Shown here piece by piece: positions 51,770 through 60,436 of a DNA stretch of 64,000 bases. The notes under the pieces are model-generated. The model did no database searches, was not told where the DNA came from, and worked only from the letters and a program-made list of their open reading frames with translations. Positions within the stretch are counted from its first letter, which is position 1. Every line of letters begins with the position of its first letter. The DNA comes from JACVRW01 sp963734025 (GTDB lineage: Bacteria > Actinomycetota > Thermoleophilia > Solirubrobacterales > Thermoleophilaceae): NCBI GenBank assembly GCA_963734025.1, contig CAVTFR010000007.1, forward strand, positions 27,680 to 91,679. Direction: 5' to 3'. A program made the position numbers and the translations under genes.

Positions 51770-52669
51770 ATGGCCGGCGAGTTCGAATCGATCGAGCGGG
51801 CGCGCGAGCGCCTTGGTGAGGTGGGCTATCTCGCCGACGACTCGGCCGCCCTCGTCTCCTTTCTCGCGGGCAAGCTCGACAAGCCGGTGCTGGTCGAGGG
51901 ACCGGCCGGGGTCGGCAAGACGGAGCTCGCCAAGGCGGTCTCCCGGGCGACCGGCCGCAGGCTGATCCGGCTTCAGTGCTACGAGGGCCTGGACGAGGCC
52001 AAGGCGCTGTACGAGTGGAACTACCGCAAGCAGCTCCTGCGCATCCAGACCGAGGCTTCGGGCACGGGCTGGGAGCAGGTCCAGGAGGACATCTTCGGCG
52101 AGGAGTTCCTGCTCCCGCGGCCGCTTCTGAACGCGATCGCGGCCGAGGAGCCGGTCGTGCTCCTGATCGACGAGATCGACAAGACCGACCAGGAGTTCGA
52201 GGCGATGCTGCTCGAGGTCCTGTCCGACTTCCAGATCTCGATCCCCGAGCTGGGCGTGGTCGAGGCGCGCACGCAGCCGCTCGTATTGCTCACCTCGAAC
52301 AACTCGCGCGAGCTGACCGAGGCGCTCAAGCGGCGCTGCCTCTATCTGTGGCTCGATTATCCGGACGTCGAGCGCGAGCTCGAGATCGTCCACCTGCACG
52401 CGCCCGAGCTCGATCAGGGCATCGCCCGCAAGCTGGTCGAGGTCATCCACATGGTTCGCCAGCTCGACCTCAAGAAGCCGCCCTCGATCGCCGAGTCGAT
52501 CGACTGGGCGCGGGCGCTGCTGCTGCTGGGCGCCGAGGACGTCGACCGCAGCGTGCTCGAGAAGACGATGTCGATCATCGTCAAGCACCGGACCGATCTC
52601 GACCTCGTGGCCGAGCGCGTCGGGGTGAAGCTGGGCGATGGAATCGTCGGGACACGGCAAGCCGGATAG
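51770..52669 (+). CDS. MoxR-type AAA+ ATPase
   Basis: 299 residues. Walker A VEGPAGVGKTELAKAVSRA, an insertion region with LYEWNYRKQLLRIQTEASG, Walker B VVLLIDEIDKTDQEFEAMLL, sensor 1 VLLTSNNSRELTEALKRRC and a lid domain (LLLLGAEDVDRSVLEKTMSI). MoxR ATPases act as chaperones that insert metals or cofactors, or remodel complexes, together with VWA proteins. The VWA partner follows with a 32-base overlap. This branch (CoxD-like) is often near CO-dehydrogenase genes, but none is here. Confidence 0.92.
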   Translation: MAGEFESIERARERLGEVGYLADDSAALVSFLAGKLDKPVLVEGPAGVGKTELAKAVSRATGRRLIRLQCYEGLDEAKALYEWNYRKQLLRIQTEASGTGWEQVQEDIFGEEFLLPRPLLNAIAAEEPVVLLIDEIDKTDQEFEAMLLEVLSDFQISIPELGVVEARTQPLVLLTSNNSRELTEALKRRCLYLWLDYPDVERELEIVHLHAPELDQGIARKLVEVIHMVRQLDLKKPPSIAESIDWARALLLLGAEDVDRSVLEKTMSIIVKHRTDLDLVAERVGVKLGDGIVGTRQAG

Positions 52670-54101
52670 CGGCAAGCGGCCGGCTCGGCCGGCTGCGCGC
52701 CGGCGGACTCGGAACCCCGGGCTGTACGGCGGCATGCCGCCCGCCCCCGGACCCGACGGGATGGCGCCGCGCCTGCTCGAGTTCGCCGACGAGCTGCGGC
52801 GCGAGGGCGTCGCCGTCGGGACGAGCGAGCTGCTCGACGCCTTCCACGCGCTCGACGCCGTGAGCTGGACATCGCGCTCCGACTTCCACAGCGCGCTCGC
52901 CGCCACGCTCGCGAAGTCCCAGGAGGACCGCCACGTCCTCGACGTGCTCTTCGAGCGCTTCTTCTTCCGCGCCGTCGAGCGCGAGGCGATCGAGCAGGGC
53001 CTGCGCGAGGAGCGCTTCTCGGGCGGAGAGGAACTCGACCTCGACGCGCTGCGTGAGCGCATCCGCGAAGCGATCCGCGCGGGCAGCGACGGCGAGATGC
53101 GCGACCTCGCGCGGCTCGCGATCGCCGCCTTCGGCCGCCAGGGCGAGGGCTCCGGGGTGATCGGCGTGGACGTGCAGCGCATCCGCCGCACGCTCAGCCT
53201 CAAGGGTGAGCACCCGAACGCGGAGCTGCCCGACCCGGACTCGGTGCCGCGCGACCGCCTGCAGGAGTTCGAGCGTCACGTGCGCCGTGAGCTCGAGCGC
53301 CAGATGATCGAGCGGACGCAGTCCTTGCCGCCGGCCAAGCCGCTGCGCGAGTTCGACCGGGCGCTGCCGACGAACCCCGCGCAGGACCTGTCACAGGTGC
53401 ATCGCGTGGTGGCGCAGATGAAGAAGCGGCTCGCGTCCCACGGCCGCGAGCACCGCGGCCGGCGGCGGTCCTGGCAGGTCGACATGCGGCGAACGATGCG
53501 CGCCTCGCTCCAGACCGGCGGCGTGCCGCTCGAGCTGAAGTACCGACCGAAGCGGCCGCGCCGCCCCGAGCTGTACGTGCTATGCGACGTCTCGACGAGC
53601 GTCACGAGCGCGAGCGTCTTTTTCCTGAGCGTGCTGCACGCCCTGCACGACCAGTTCCGCAAGCTGCGCTCGTTCGTCTTCGTGGAGCGAATCTCGGAGG
53701 TCACCGGGGTGTTCGAGCGCGAGCGCTCCTTCGAGGCGGTCTCGCGCCGGATCGCCACCGACGCCGGCGTGGCCGACGTGTCGGGCTACACCGACTACGG
53801 GCGCGTCTGGGTCGAGTTCCTGGACAAGGTCGTCGACGACCTCGACCCGCGCTCCACGGTGATCGTGCTCGGCGACGCGCGCACCAACGGCCGCGAGCCG
53901 CACGCACCCGTGTTCGGGCACGTGGCCGCGCGCGCCGGCCACACGTTCTGGATCAATCCCGAGCCGCGCCTCTACTGGAACTACGGCGACTCCGTGATGT
54001 CGTCCTACGAGCCCTTCTGCGACGGCGTCTTCGAGTGCTGGACGACGAAGCAGCTGGAGACCTTCGTGAACGCGATCGCCGAGCTGCGCATCGGGGCATG
54101 A
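52638..54101 (+). CDS. VWA-domain (CoxE-like) partner of MoxR
   Basis: 487 residues from ATG 52638, inside the end of the MoxR gene. A basic N-terminus, a helical domain (LLEFADELRREGVAVGTSEL; FERFFFRAVEREAIEQGLRE), then a C-terminal VWA domain with an intact MIDAS: LYVLCDVSTSVTSASVF (DxSxS), later YTDYGRVWVEFLDKV and VIVLGDARTNG. CoxE-like proteins work with MoxR-type ATPases in maturation of partner complexes, for instance CO dehydrogenase. The client here is unknown. Its 3' end is 31 bases from the TPP riboswitch. Confidence 0.9.
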   Translation: MESSGHGKPDSGKRPARPAARRRTRNPGLYGGMPPAPGPDGMAPRLLEFADELRREGVAVGTSELLDAFHALDAVSWTSRSDFHSALAATLAKSQEDRHVLDVLFERFFFRAVEREAIEQGLREERFSGGEELDLDALRERIREAIRAGSDGEMRDLARLAIAAFGRQGEGSGVIGVDVQRIRRTLSLKGEHPNAELPDPDSVPRDRLQEFERHVRRELERQMIERTQSLPPAKPLREFDRALPTNPAQDLSQVHRVVAQMKKRLASHGREHRGRRRSWQVDMRRTMRASLQTGGVPLELKYRPKRPRRPELYVLCDVSTSVTSASVFFLSVLHALHDQFRKLRSFVFVERISEVTGVFERERSFEAVSRRIATDAGVADVSGYTDYGRVWVEFLDKVVDDLDPRSTVIVLGDARTNGREPHAPVFGHVAARAGHTFWINPEPRLYWNYGDSVMSSYEPFCDGVFECWTTKQLETFVNAIAELRIGA

Positions 54102-54132
54102 GCGCCGGGGTCTAGACTCCCAGGCTGAAAAA

Positions 54133-54234
54133 CAGGGGGGCTCGCGGGGAAGGCGGGCTGAGAGGGTGCCCACGGTGGGCTTCACCGACCGGCGCCGACC
54201 CTTCGAACCTGTGGGGTAATGCCCGCGGAGGGAG
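54133..54234 (+). promoter_or_regulatory. TPP riboswitch (THI element)
   Basis: All conserved TPP-aptamer strings are in order: GGGGGG start (54135-54140), CTGAGA (54158-54163), ACCCTTCGAACCTG (54198-54211), GGGGTAATGCCC (54213-54224) and the closing GGAGGGA (54227-54233). The last string is also the Shine-Dalgarno for ATG 54237, so ligand binding that closes P1 would hide the ribosome site directly. This is translational control by thiamine pyrophosphate, without need for a separate expression platform. Confidence 0.95.
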
Positions 54235-54236
54235 CG

Positions 54237-54998
54237 ATGCAGAGACAGGCCGAGGCTCCCGTACAGGAGCCTCTCTCTTTCGAGAACGTCACCCGCCGCT
54301 ATGGCGCGCTGACCGCGCTCGCGGGCATCGATCTGACCCTGCGGCAGGACGAGATCACCGCCGTGGTCGGCCCCTCCGGCTCCGGCAAGTCGACGCTGCT
54401 CGAGCTGGTGGCGGGTCTCCAGGAGCCCGACGAGGGCGTCGTGCGCGTGCACGGGGCGGCGAGCGCCGAGGAGCGCCGCGCGGCCTGCGCCTACATGCCC
54501 CAGCGCGACCTGCTGCTCCCCTGGCGCGACGCGCTCGGCAACGCCGCGCTCGCGCTCGAGTGCCAGGGCGTCCGGCGCGCCGAAGCGCGGCGGCGCGCCG
54601 AGCCGCTGTTCGAGCGCTTCGGGCTCGCCGAGTTCGAGCGCTCGCGGCCCGCGGAGCTGTCCGGCGGGATGCGCCAGCGCGTCGCCTTCCTGCGCACGCT
54701 GCTGCCGGGGCGCCCGCTGCTGCTCCTCGACGAGCCATTCGGAGCGCTGGACGCGATCACGCGCGCCGACCTTCAGGAGTGGCTCGCGGGCATGCTCGCC
54801 GAGGAGCCGCGCACGGTGCTGCTCGTGACCCACGATGTCGAGGAGGCCATCTTCCTGGCCGACCGGGTTATCGTGCTGTCGGCGCGGCCCGGGCGCGTGG
54901 TCGCGGAGTTCGAGGTCACGCTGCCGCGCCCGCGCTCCGTGACGGACCCCGACCTCGCCGCGCTCCGGCGCGATGCCCTGGAGGCGCTGCGCCCATGA
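54237..54998 (+). CDS. thiZ: ABC transporter ATPase, thiamine/pyrimidine-precursor type (ThiZ-like)
   Basis: 253 residues. ATG 54237 is chosen because the ATG at 54219 lies inside the conserved riboswitch string. LSFENVTRRYGALTALAGID, Walker A AVVGPSGSGKSTLLELVAG, Q-loop YMPQRDLLLPWRDALGNAA, signature LSGGMRQRVAFLRTLLPG and Walker B LLLLDEPFGALDAITRADL are intact. It belongs to the nitrate/taurine/thiamine-precursor family (SsuB/ThiZ-like). First gene of an operon of permease, binding protein and lipoprotein under TPP control, so it likely imports formyl-aminopyrimidine or another HMP precursor. Confidence 0.93.
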   Translation: MQRQAEAPVQEPLSFENVTRRYGALTALAGIDLTLRQDEITAVVGPSGSGKSTLLELVAGLQEPDEGVVRVHGAASAEERRAACAYMPQRDLLLPWRDALGNAALALECQGVRRAEARRRAEPLFERFGLAEFERSRPAELSGGMRQRVAFLRTLLPGRPLLLLDEPFGALDAITRADLQEWLAGMLAEEPRTVLLVTHDVEEAIFLADRVIVLSARPGRVVAEFEVTLPRPRSVTDPDLAALRRDALEALRP

Positions 54999-55786
54999 GA
55001 TACGCGCTGAGCGCAGCCCTGCTCGTCCTGTTCGTGCTCGCCTGGCAGGGCGTGGCGTCGCTCCAGTCGGTCGACGACCTGACGCTGGCCTCGCCGGTCG
55101 AGACCTGGGACGCCCTGCGCGAGGACTGGTCGCTCCTCTGGGACAACGCCTGGGTCACGCTCGTCGAGGTCCTGCTTGGCCTGGCGATCGCCGTCGTCGC
55201 CGGGGTGGGGCTTGCGATCGTCATGCACCTGATCCGGCCGCTCCGCGACGCCGCCTACCCGCTGCTCGTGGCCTCGCAGGCGATCCCGATCGTCGTGCTC
55301 GCCCCGATCTTCGTGCTCGCGTTCGACTACGGCATCGGCCCCAAGCTCGCCATCGTCGCGCTGATCTGCTTCTTCCCGATCACGGTCAACCTGCTGGACG
55401 GCCTCCGTTCCGTCGAGCCCGAGCTGCTCAAGTTGATGCGCAGCTTCGGGGCTTCGCGCCTGCGCACGCTGCGCTCGGTCGAGCTCCCCGCCTCCCTCCC
55501 GTTCCTGTTCAGCGGCCTGAAGGTGGCCGCTACGGTGTCGGTCATCGGCGCCGTCTTCGGCGAATGGGCCGGGGCGGACGAGGGTCTGGGCAGGCTCGTC
55601 CTGCTCGGGAACACCCAGCTTCAGACGCCGCGCGTCTACGCCGGGATCGTGATCCTCACGCTGATGGCCGTGGCGCTGTTCACCCTGGTCGCGATCGCCG
55701 AGCGAGTCGCCTGCCCGTGGAACCAACCCGTGCGCACCCGGCCGAGCCGGGCGCTTCGGCACGGCCGAAAGGAACGAATCGCATGA
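54995..55786 (+). CDS. thiX: ABC transporter permease (ThiX-like)
   Basis: 263 residues. Six helices with the SsuC/TauC-type core: LVFVLAWQGVASLQ-like first helix, WDALREDWSLLWDNAWVTLV, LGLAIAVVAGVGLAIVMH, LVASQAIPIVVLAPIFVLAF, the EAA loop LKLMRSFGASRLRTLRSVEL with PASLPFLFSGLKVAATVSVI, and VFGEWAGADEGLGRLVLLG. ATG 54995 overlaps the ATPase stop (ATGA). Functions with the ATPase at 54237 and binding protein at 55783. Confidence 0.93.
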   Translation: MRYALSAALLVLFVLAWQGVASLQSVDDLTLASPVETWDALREDWSLLWDNAWVTLVEVLLGLAIAVVAGVGLAIVMHLIRPLRDAAYPLLVASQAIPIVVLAPIFVLAFDYGIGPKLAIVALICFFPITVNLLDGLRSVEPELLKLMRSFGASRLRTLRSVELPASLPFLFSGLKVAATVSVIGAVFGEWAGADEGLGRLVLLGNTQLQTPRVYAGIVILTLMAVALFTLVAIAERVACPWNQPVRTRPSRALRHGRKERIA

Positions 55787-56790
55787 CAAAGCTCCTCCCA
55801 CTGACCGCGGCCCTGCTGCTGGGCCTGGTCGTGCTCGCCGGCTGCGGCGAGAAGGAGGACGTGCTCGAGCCGAGCGGCTCGAAGCGGGTCGAGCTCATGC
55901 TCGACTACTTCCCGAACGCCGACCACGCCGGCATCTACGCGGCGCAGGCCGCCGGCCACTTCGAGCAGGCCGGGCTCGACGTCGAGATCCGCACACCGCC
56001 GGACCCGTCTGTCCCGATCAAGCAGGTGGCCGCCGGCAACGTCGACCTCGCCATCTCGTATGAGCCCGAGGTCTTCCGCGCCCGCGACATCGGCCTGAAC
56101 GTGGTCAGCATCGCGGCGATCGTCCAGCAGCCGCTGACCTCGATCATCTCGCTGCCGGAAGCAAAGATCCACTCTCCCCGCGACCTGAAGGGGAAGACGG
56201 TCGGCACGGCGGGCATCGACTACCAGACCGCCTACCTCGAGACGATCCTCGCCGAGGCCGGGCTGAACACCGACTCGGTCAAGGAGCGCAACGTCGGCTT
56301 CAACCTCACCCCCGCGCTGCTGACCGGCAAGGTCGACGCGACGCTCGGGGCGTTCTGGAACTACGAGGGCACCGACCTGCGCCTGCGCGGCAAGCGGCCG
56401 CAGATCATCCGCATGGAGGACGCCGGCGTCCCGACCTACAACGAGCTCGTGCTGGTGGCGAACGGGGACGCGCTCGAGCGCGACAAGGGCAAGCTGCGCG
56501 CCTTCATCGGCGCTCTCTCGCGCGGGACGCGCGACCTGCGCGAGAACCCGGACGAGGCGATTCAGGGGCTGCTCGAGGCGAACCCGGACCTCGATCCCGA
56601 GCTGCAGCGCGCGGTCGTCGAGGTGACGCTGCCGCTCTTCTTCCCGCCCGAGGGCAGGCCCTATGGCTGGCAGGACCCGGAGCAGTGGGACGCCTTCTCG
56701 GCCTGGATGACCGACAGCGACCTGCTCCAGCAGCCGCCCGAGCCCGCCGCCGCGCACGACAACAAGCTGCTGCCCGGAGCCGGGCTGTGA
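55783..56790 (+). CDS. thiY: ABC transporter binding lipoprotein, NMT1/THI5-like (ThiY-like)
   Basis: 335 residues. Signal and lipobox LLLGLVVLAGCGEKED. NMT1/THI5-like domain: VELMLDYFPNADHAGIYAAQ, GHFEQAGLDVEIRTPPDPSV, KQVAAGNVDLAISYEPEVF, SPRDLKGKTVGTAGIDYQTA and GFNLTPALLTGKVDATLGAF. In the ThiY family these bind formylaminopyrimidine for thiamine synthesis. It starts with an ATGA overlap after AAAGGAACG. The TPP riboswitch upstream supports this assignment over the nitrate/taurine relatives. Confidence 0.93.
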   Translation: MTKLLPLTAALLLGLVVLAGCGEKEDVLEPSGSKRVELMLDYFPNADHAGIYAAQAAGHFEQAGLDVEIRTPPDPSVPIKQVAAGNVDLAISYEPEVFRARDIGLNVVSIAAIVQQPLTSIISLPEAKIHSPRDLKGKTVGTAGIDYQTAYLETILAEAGLNTDSVKERNVGFNLTPALLTGKVDATLGAFWNYEGTDLRLRGKRPQIIRMEDAGVPTYNELVLVANGDALERDKGKLRAFIGALSRGTRDLRENPDEAIQGLLEANPDLDPELQRAVVEVTLPLFFPPEGRPYGWQDPEQWDAFSAWMTDSDLLQQPPEPAAAHDNKLLPGAGL

Positions 56791-57668
56791 GACGGGCCGC
56801 GGCGGCGCTGGTCGCCGCGCTTCTGCTGCTCGCCGCCGGCTGCGGCGCGGACGAGAACAGCGCGGACGCGGCCGACCTGCTGCGCACGGGATTCTCGACC
56901 GACGTGGAGAGCGGGCTGTTCGGCATGTATGTCGAGGCCGATCTGGAAGGCTCTGACGGGGCGGAGGCACGCGTCGAGGCGCGCGCGTCGGGCCCTTTCA
57001 GCGCCTACAGCAGCACCGCCCTGCCTGAGCTCGACTGGGAGCTCAGCCTGGACGCGCCCGGCTTCGAGTTCGACGGCCGGGTGATCTCCACCAAGGAGAA
57101 CGCCTTCGTCGAGTACGGCGGCACCACCTACGAGTTCGGCGCTGAGGCCTGGCAGGCGCTCGCAGACGAGGCGTTGGCCGGGGGCAGTCTGCTGACGTTC
57201 CGCGAGGCCGGTATCGACCCTCTCGATTGGGTGCGTGACGCCGAGGCGGACGAGGAGGAGGTGGACGGCCGCTCGTTCGACAGCGTCAGCGCCACGCTCG
57301 ACGTCAAGGCCATGCTGGACGACCTGCGCAAGCTCCTGCCGGCCGGGCAGCGCGAGGACCTCCCCGCCGGCGACCAGCTCGAGTCAGTGGTCCAGGACCC
57401 CGAGTTCACCGTCCTGATCGGCGACGACGGAATCTGGCGACGCCTCGAGCTCGAGCTCGACTTCGAGGTGCCGGCCGGCGACCTCGACTCGATTGGCGGC
57501 CTGGAGAGCGGGCGCGTCATCGTCGAGATGACGCTCAGCGAGCCGAATAAGGAGCAGGTGATCGAGCTGCCCGACAGCGGCCGGCCGCTGACCGAGCTGC
57601 TTAGGGAGCTCGGTATCGCGCCGGAGTCGCTGCTCGGGCCGGGCGCCCAGGCGCCCCAGCCGGGCTAG
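56787..57668 (+). CDS. Lipoprotein in the thiamine-precursor operon, paralogue of the 25.4-kb lipoprotein
   Basis: 293 residues from GTG 56787 (GTGA overlap with the binding protein). Signal and lipobox AALVAALLLLAAGCGADE. Core: ADAADLLRTGFSTDVESGLF, VEARASGPFSAYSSTALPEL, ENAFVEYGGTTYEFG, GIDPLDWVRDAEADEEE and VVQDPEFTVLIGDDGIWRRL. Segment order matches the lipoprotein at 25386-26519 (domain with ASGPF, AFV-F/Y-YYE, GxDPxxW and a V-DPxF-V-IGxxD-xxRR run), an LppX/LprG-like plan. It ends the TPP-controlled operon, which is unexpected for such a lipid-carrier-like protein. Confidence 0.82.
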   Translation: MRRAAAALVAALLLLAAGCGADENSADAADLLRTGFSTDVESGLFGMYVEADLEGSDGAEARVEARASGPFSAYSSTALPELDWELSLDAPGFEFDGRVISTKENAFVEYGGTTYEFGAEAWQALADEALAGGSLLTFREAGIDPLDWVRDAEADEEEVDGRSFDSVSATLDVKAMLDDLRKLLPAGQREDLPAGDQLESVVQDPEFTVLIGDDGIWRRLELELDFEVPAGDLDSIGGLESGRVIVEMTLSEPNKEQVIELPDSGRPLTELLRELGIAPESLLGPGAQAPQPG

Positions 57669-57684
57669 CCGCGGGGCAAGCGCC

Positions 57685-58083
57685 CTACTCGGGCTGCTCG
57701 TCGAGGTCGAGCGCGATCGAGTTGATGCAGTAGCGCTGGCCGCCGGGGCCGGGCCCGTCAGGGAAGACGTGGCCGAGATGGCCGCCGCAGCGGGCGCAGG
57801 TGACCTCGGTGCGGACCATCCCGTGCGAGCTGTCCTCGTGGAGCTCGACCGCGTCCGCCACCGCCGGCTCCGTGAAGCTCGGCCAGCCGGTGCCGGAGTC
57901 GAACTTCGTGTCCGAGCTGAACAGCTCGTTGCCGCAGGCGCCGCAACGGTAGATGCCGTCAGCCTTCGAGTAGGTGTAGGCGCCGGTGAAGGGCGGCTCC
58001 GTGCCCTTCTCGCGCAGGATGTGGAAGCGCTGGGGCGAGAGCTCCGTGCGCCACTCCCCTTCGGTCTTTTCGAGCTTCTCCAT
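57685..58083 (-). CDS. msrB: Peptide methionine (R)-S-oxide reductase
   Basis: 132 residues from ATG 58083 with AAGGAGA upstream. ELSPQRFHILREKGTEPPFT, zinc-site Cys pairs (YRCGACGNELF; VTCARCGGHLGHVFPDGP), DSGTGWPSFTEPAVADAV and the catalytic Cys in GQRYCINSIALDLDE are all intact. Reduces methionine-R-sulfoxide in proteins, cytoplasmic. Monocistronic, convergent with the thiamine operon. Confidence 0.96.
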   Translation of the reverse strand: MEKLEKTEGEWRTELSPQRFHILREKGTEPPFTGAYTYSKADGIYRCGACGNELFSSDTKFDSGTGWPSFTEPAVADAVELHEDSSHGMVRTEVTCARCGGHLGHVFPDGPGPGGQRYCINSIALDLDEQPE

Positions 58084-58109
58084 GGATGTCTCCTTCGGGT
58101 GAGGCGGGA

Positions 58110-58935
58110 CTAGCGCGTGAAGCGCCTCTGTAGAGCGTAGATGCCGGCGAGCCCGGCCCACTCCTCGTAGGGCGCGAAGAAGTCGCGCACCTCGTCCTCC
58201 GTCGCGCGGCGGCCGAGGCCCGCCAGCTCCCCGACCAGCTTGACGTAGGCGAGGTCGAGCGCGGGGATCACGTCGTCGCGGCCCTGGCCCTCGAAGGCGA
58301 GCATCTCGATCGTCCAGTTGCCGATGTTGGGTATGGAGAGCAGGCGCCGCCAGGAGGGCTCGTGGCGGCTCAGGTCGGCACGGCCCGAGGCGACCTCACG
58401 GGCGGCCCGAAGCAGCGCGATCGAGCGCTTCGGGAGCGAGGCCGCAGGCGTCCAGCTCGGCCGGGGCGCGGCCGCGCAGGCGCTCGGCGGACGGCGGCGC
58501 GACGAAGCGCCCGCAGGCGCTGCGGCGACCGTGCCTGCGGACGATCGAGCGCTGAATCGCGCCCGCGCGCCGCGACTCGATCAGCTGCTCGCAGACGGCC
58601 CAAACGAGCGCCTCGAAGGGCTCCGGGCGGCGCCGCGGCCGGACCCAGGGCCGGAAGCGCACGACGGCGCCGATCAGCGGGTCGCGCCTGAAGCGGGAGT
58701 GGAACTCCGACACGTCGTGGTCGGTGCCGAGCGCGAAGCGCATCCGCGCGATGCCCGCGGCGGCGGCATCGCCGGAGGAGGCCTCGGCTCGAAAGCGCAC
58801 GGCCGGGCCGGCGGCCCAGGCGTGGACGACGACCTCCTCGTTCTCCACCCATAGAACGCGTGCGAGCGCCTCGCCCCGACGCACGAGCACTCCGTCCCGT
58901 CCTGCCGTCGGGAGCCGGTACGGCCCCCGCGGCAC
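58110..58935 (-). pseudogene. Frameshifted AlkA-like DNA glycosylase
   Basis: The N-terminal part (from ATG 58935: MPRGPYRLPTAGRDGVLV, later GAVVRFRPWVRPRRRPEPFE and ALVWAVCEQLIESRRAGAIQ) runs in one frame to GLAPEALDRAASG and stops. The rest continues in another frame from about 58434: KRSIALLRAAREVASGRADL, LLSIPNIGNWTIEMLAFEGQ, then PALDLAYVKLVGELAGLGRR and the end at 58110. The HhH motif and catalytic Asp (ALDLAY) lie in the second part. Removing one base from the G-run 58432-58434 restores a complete AlkA-type glycosylase. It is either a recent pseudogene or a sequencing error. Confidence 0.8.
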
Positions 58936-58958
58936 GACGTCTTGCTCGAGCGTGGTGG

Positions 58959-59252
58959 CTATTTGTCCTTGAGGAGGTGGATGTCGACGAGGAACGAGCG
59001 CGAGGCGGCGATCTCGCTCTTCTTGCGTCCTCCGCCGAGGCGGAGCGTCGCCGTCTTGCGCGGGCGCCGCAGCACCTTCACGAGCAGGAAGGTGGCGACC
59101 CCCATGAGGAACCCGCCCGTCGCGGCCACCACGGCGGCCGGCAGCGAGACCTCGCGTCGCGGCTCGATGACCCGCGGTTCGGCGAGCACCGGCAGCGGGC
59201 GCACCTCGGCGTCGGAGCTCTCTGGGTCTGGCAGGGGGATCGGATCGGGCAC
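58959..59252 (-). CDS. Small single-helix membrane protein
   Basis: 97 residues from GTG 59252. PDPIPLPDPESSDAEVRPLP leads to EPRREVSLPAAVVAATGGFL, the helix VAATGGFLMGVATFLLVKVL, then a basic stretch (RRPRKTATLRLGGGRKKS) and EIAASRSFLVDIHLLKDK. The positive-inside rule puts the C-terminus in the cytoplasm. I recall similar small proteins in Thermoleophilia; function unknown. No SD is evident. Confidence 0.65.
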   Translation of the reverse strand: MPDPIPLPDPESSDAEVRPLPVLAEPRVIEPRREVSLPAAVVAATGGFLMGVATFLLVKVLRRPRKTATLRLGGGRKKSEIAASRSFLVDIHLLKDK

Positions 59253-59296
59253 GAGGGGGCCGAGTGTACTGGGGTTTGCGCCCGGTGCGCCTTCCG

Positions 59297-60421
59297 TCAG
59301 AGGGCGCGCTCGTACACCCGGAACTTCTTGACGATCGAGCCGCCCATCGCCTTCATGGCCCGGTTCATCGCCTTGTTCGACTCCAGGATCCAGCCCATCT
59401 CGCCGCCCTTGACCGGCGTCGCCGCGGCCATGTCGAAGTGCTCCGCGTACAGCCCGGCGGCCACGCCGGTGTGCTGGTAGGCGGGCCTCACGCCGAGGAA
59501 TCCGACCCGCACCTGGGTCACGATCCGCTTGCGGTTCAGGTAGTGCCACCAGCCGAACGGCAGCACGCGGCCGTTCATCCTCTTCAGCACCTGGTTGATG
59601 TCGGGCACGCTGATCGCGATACCCACGGTCTTGCCCTCGCCGTCCTCGGCGACCATGAACCAGTTGCGGTCGTAGACGAGCTGCAGCTCCTGCGCGTACG
59701 CGTCGAGGTCGGCCTTCGAGTATGGGACGAACCCCCAGTTGCGCGACCAGGCCTCGTTGTAGATCTCGGCGAAGGCGTCGAGCTCGTGGCGCAGCCGGCG
59801 CCGGCTCATCTTGCGGATCCTGATGCCGTGCTTTGGCTCGAGCTGCTCGGCGAGGTCCCAGATGATCGGCATCACCTTGTCGCGGCCCGAGATGTGCAGC
59901 TCCCACATGAACAGATCCATCGCCTTGTCGAGCCCGGCGGCCTCGCAGAGCTCGCGGTAGTAGGGCGGATGCCAGGGCTGGCGCACCATCGCGGGGCGCT
60001 CATAGCCCTCGATCAGCACGCCGCTCTCGTCGTTCATCGAGAAGTCCATCGGTCCGATCATGAGCTCGCGGCCGCGCTCGCTCAGCCAGCCCGCCGCGGC
60101 GTCGAGCAGCGCCGGCATGACCGCGGGGTCGTCCTCGAGCTCGAGGAAGCCGAACATGCCCCAGGCGTTGTCGTGGAACTCGTTGAAGGCCGTGTCGATC
60201 TGGGCGCTGATGCGCCCGACCATGCGGCCCTCGCTGCGGGCCGCGAAGAGCTGCGCCTCGCCGTGCTTGAAGTAGGCGTTCAGGCGGGGGTTGAGGAAGA
60301 CACGGCGCTCGATCCGGAGCGGAGGGATCCAGTTTTCCGCGTTAGAGTGCAGCCGGTACGGAAGCTCGATGAACTCGCGCAGCTCGCTGCGCGACGAGAC
60401 AGGCTTCACCTCGACGGACAC
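59297..60421 (-). CDS. YghO/GNAT-like N-acyltransferase candidate
   Basis: 374 residues from GTG 60421. The flow FIELPYRLHSNAENWIPPLR, LIGPMDFSMNDESGVLIEGY-type central part, RQPWHPPYYRELCEAAGLDK, ELDAFAEIYNEAWSRNWGFV and RVGFLGVRPAYQHTGVAAGL (the GNAT V-x-P-x-Y/x-x-x-G-x-A loop) matches the YghO family, a GNAT-fold group. Members lie near sphingolipid-type genes in some bacteria; bacterial ceramide synthases are GNAT-like. It is divergent from the SPT-like gene with 15 bases between the starts. Role as a sphinganine N-acyltransferase is an inference. Confidence 0.75.
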   Translation of the reverse strand: MSVEVKPVSSRSELREFIELPYRLHSNAENWIPPLRIERRVFLNPRLNAYFKHGEAQLFAARSEGRMVGRISAQIDTAFNEFHDNAWGMFGFLELEDDPAVMPALLDAAAGWLSERGRELMIGPMDFSMNDESGVLIEGYERPAMVRQPWHPPYYRELCEAAGLDKAMDLFMWELHISGRDKVMPIIWDLAEQLEPKHGIRIRKMSRRRLRHELDAFAEIYNEAWSRNWGFVPYSKADLDAYAQELQLVYDRNWFMVAEDGEGKTVGIAISVPDINQVLKRMNGRVLPFGWWHYLNRKRIVTQVRVGFLGVRPAYQHTGVAAGLYAEHFDMAAATPVKGGEMGWILESNKAMNRAMKAMGGSIVKKFRVYERAL

Positions 60422-60436
60422 GGCGCGGGACCCTAC

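Noticed and set aside
54219..54236. ATG 54219 as start of the thiamine ATPase
   Set aside because: This ATG is part of the conserved GGTAATGCC string of the TPP aptamer; the SD GGAGG lies after it and before ATG 54237.
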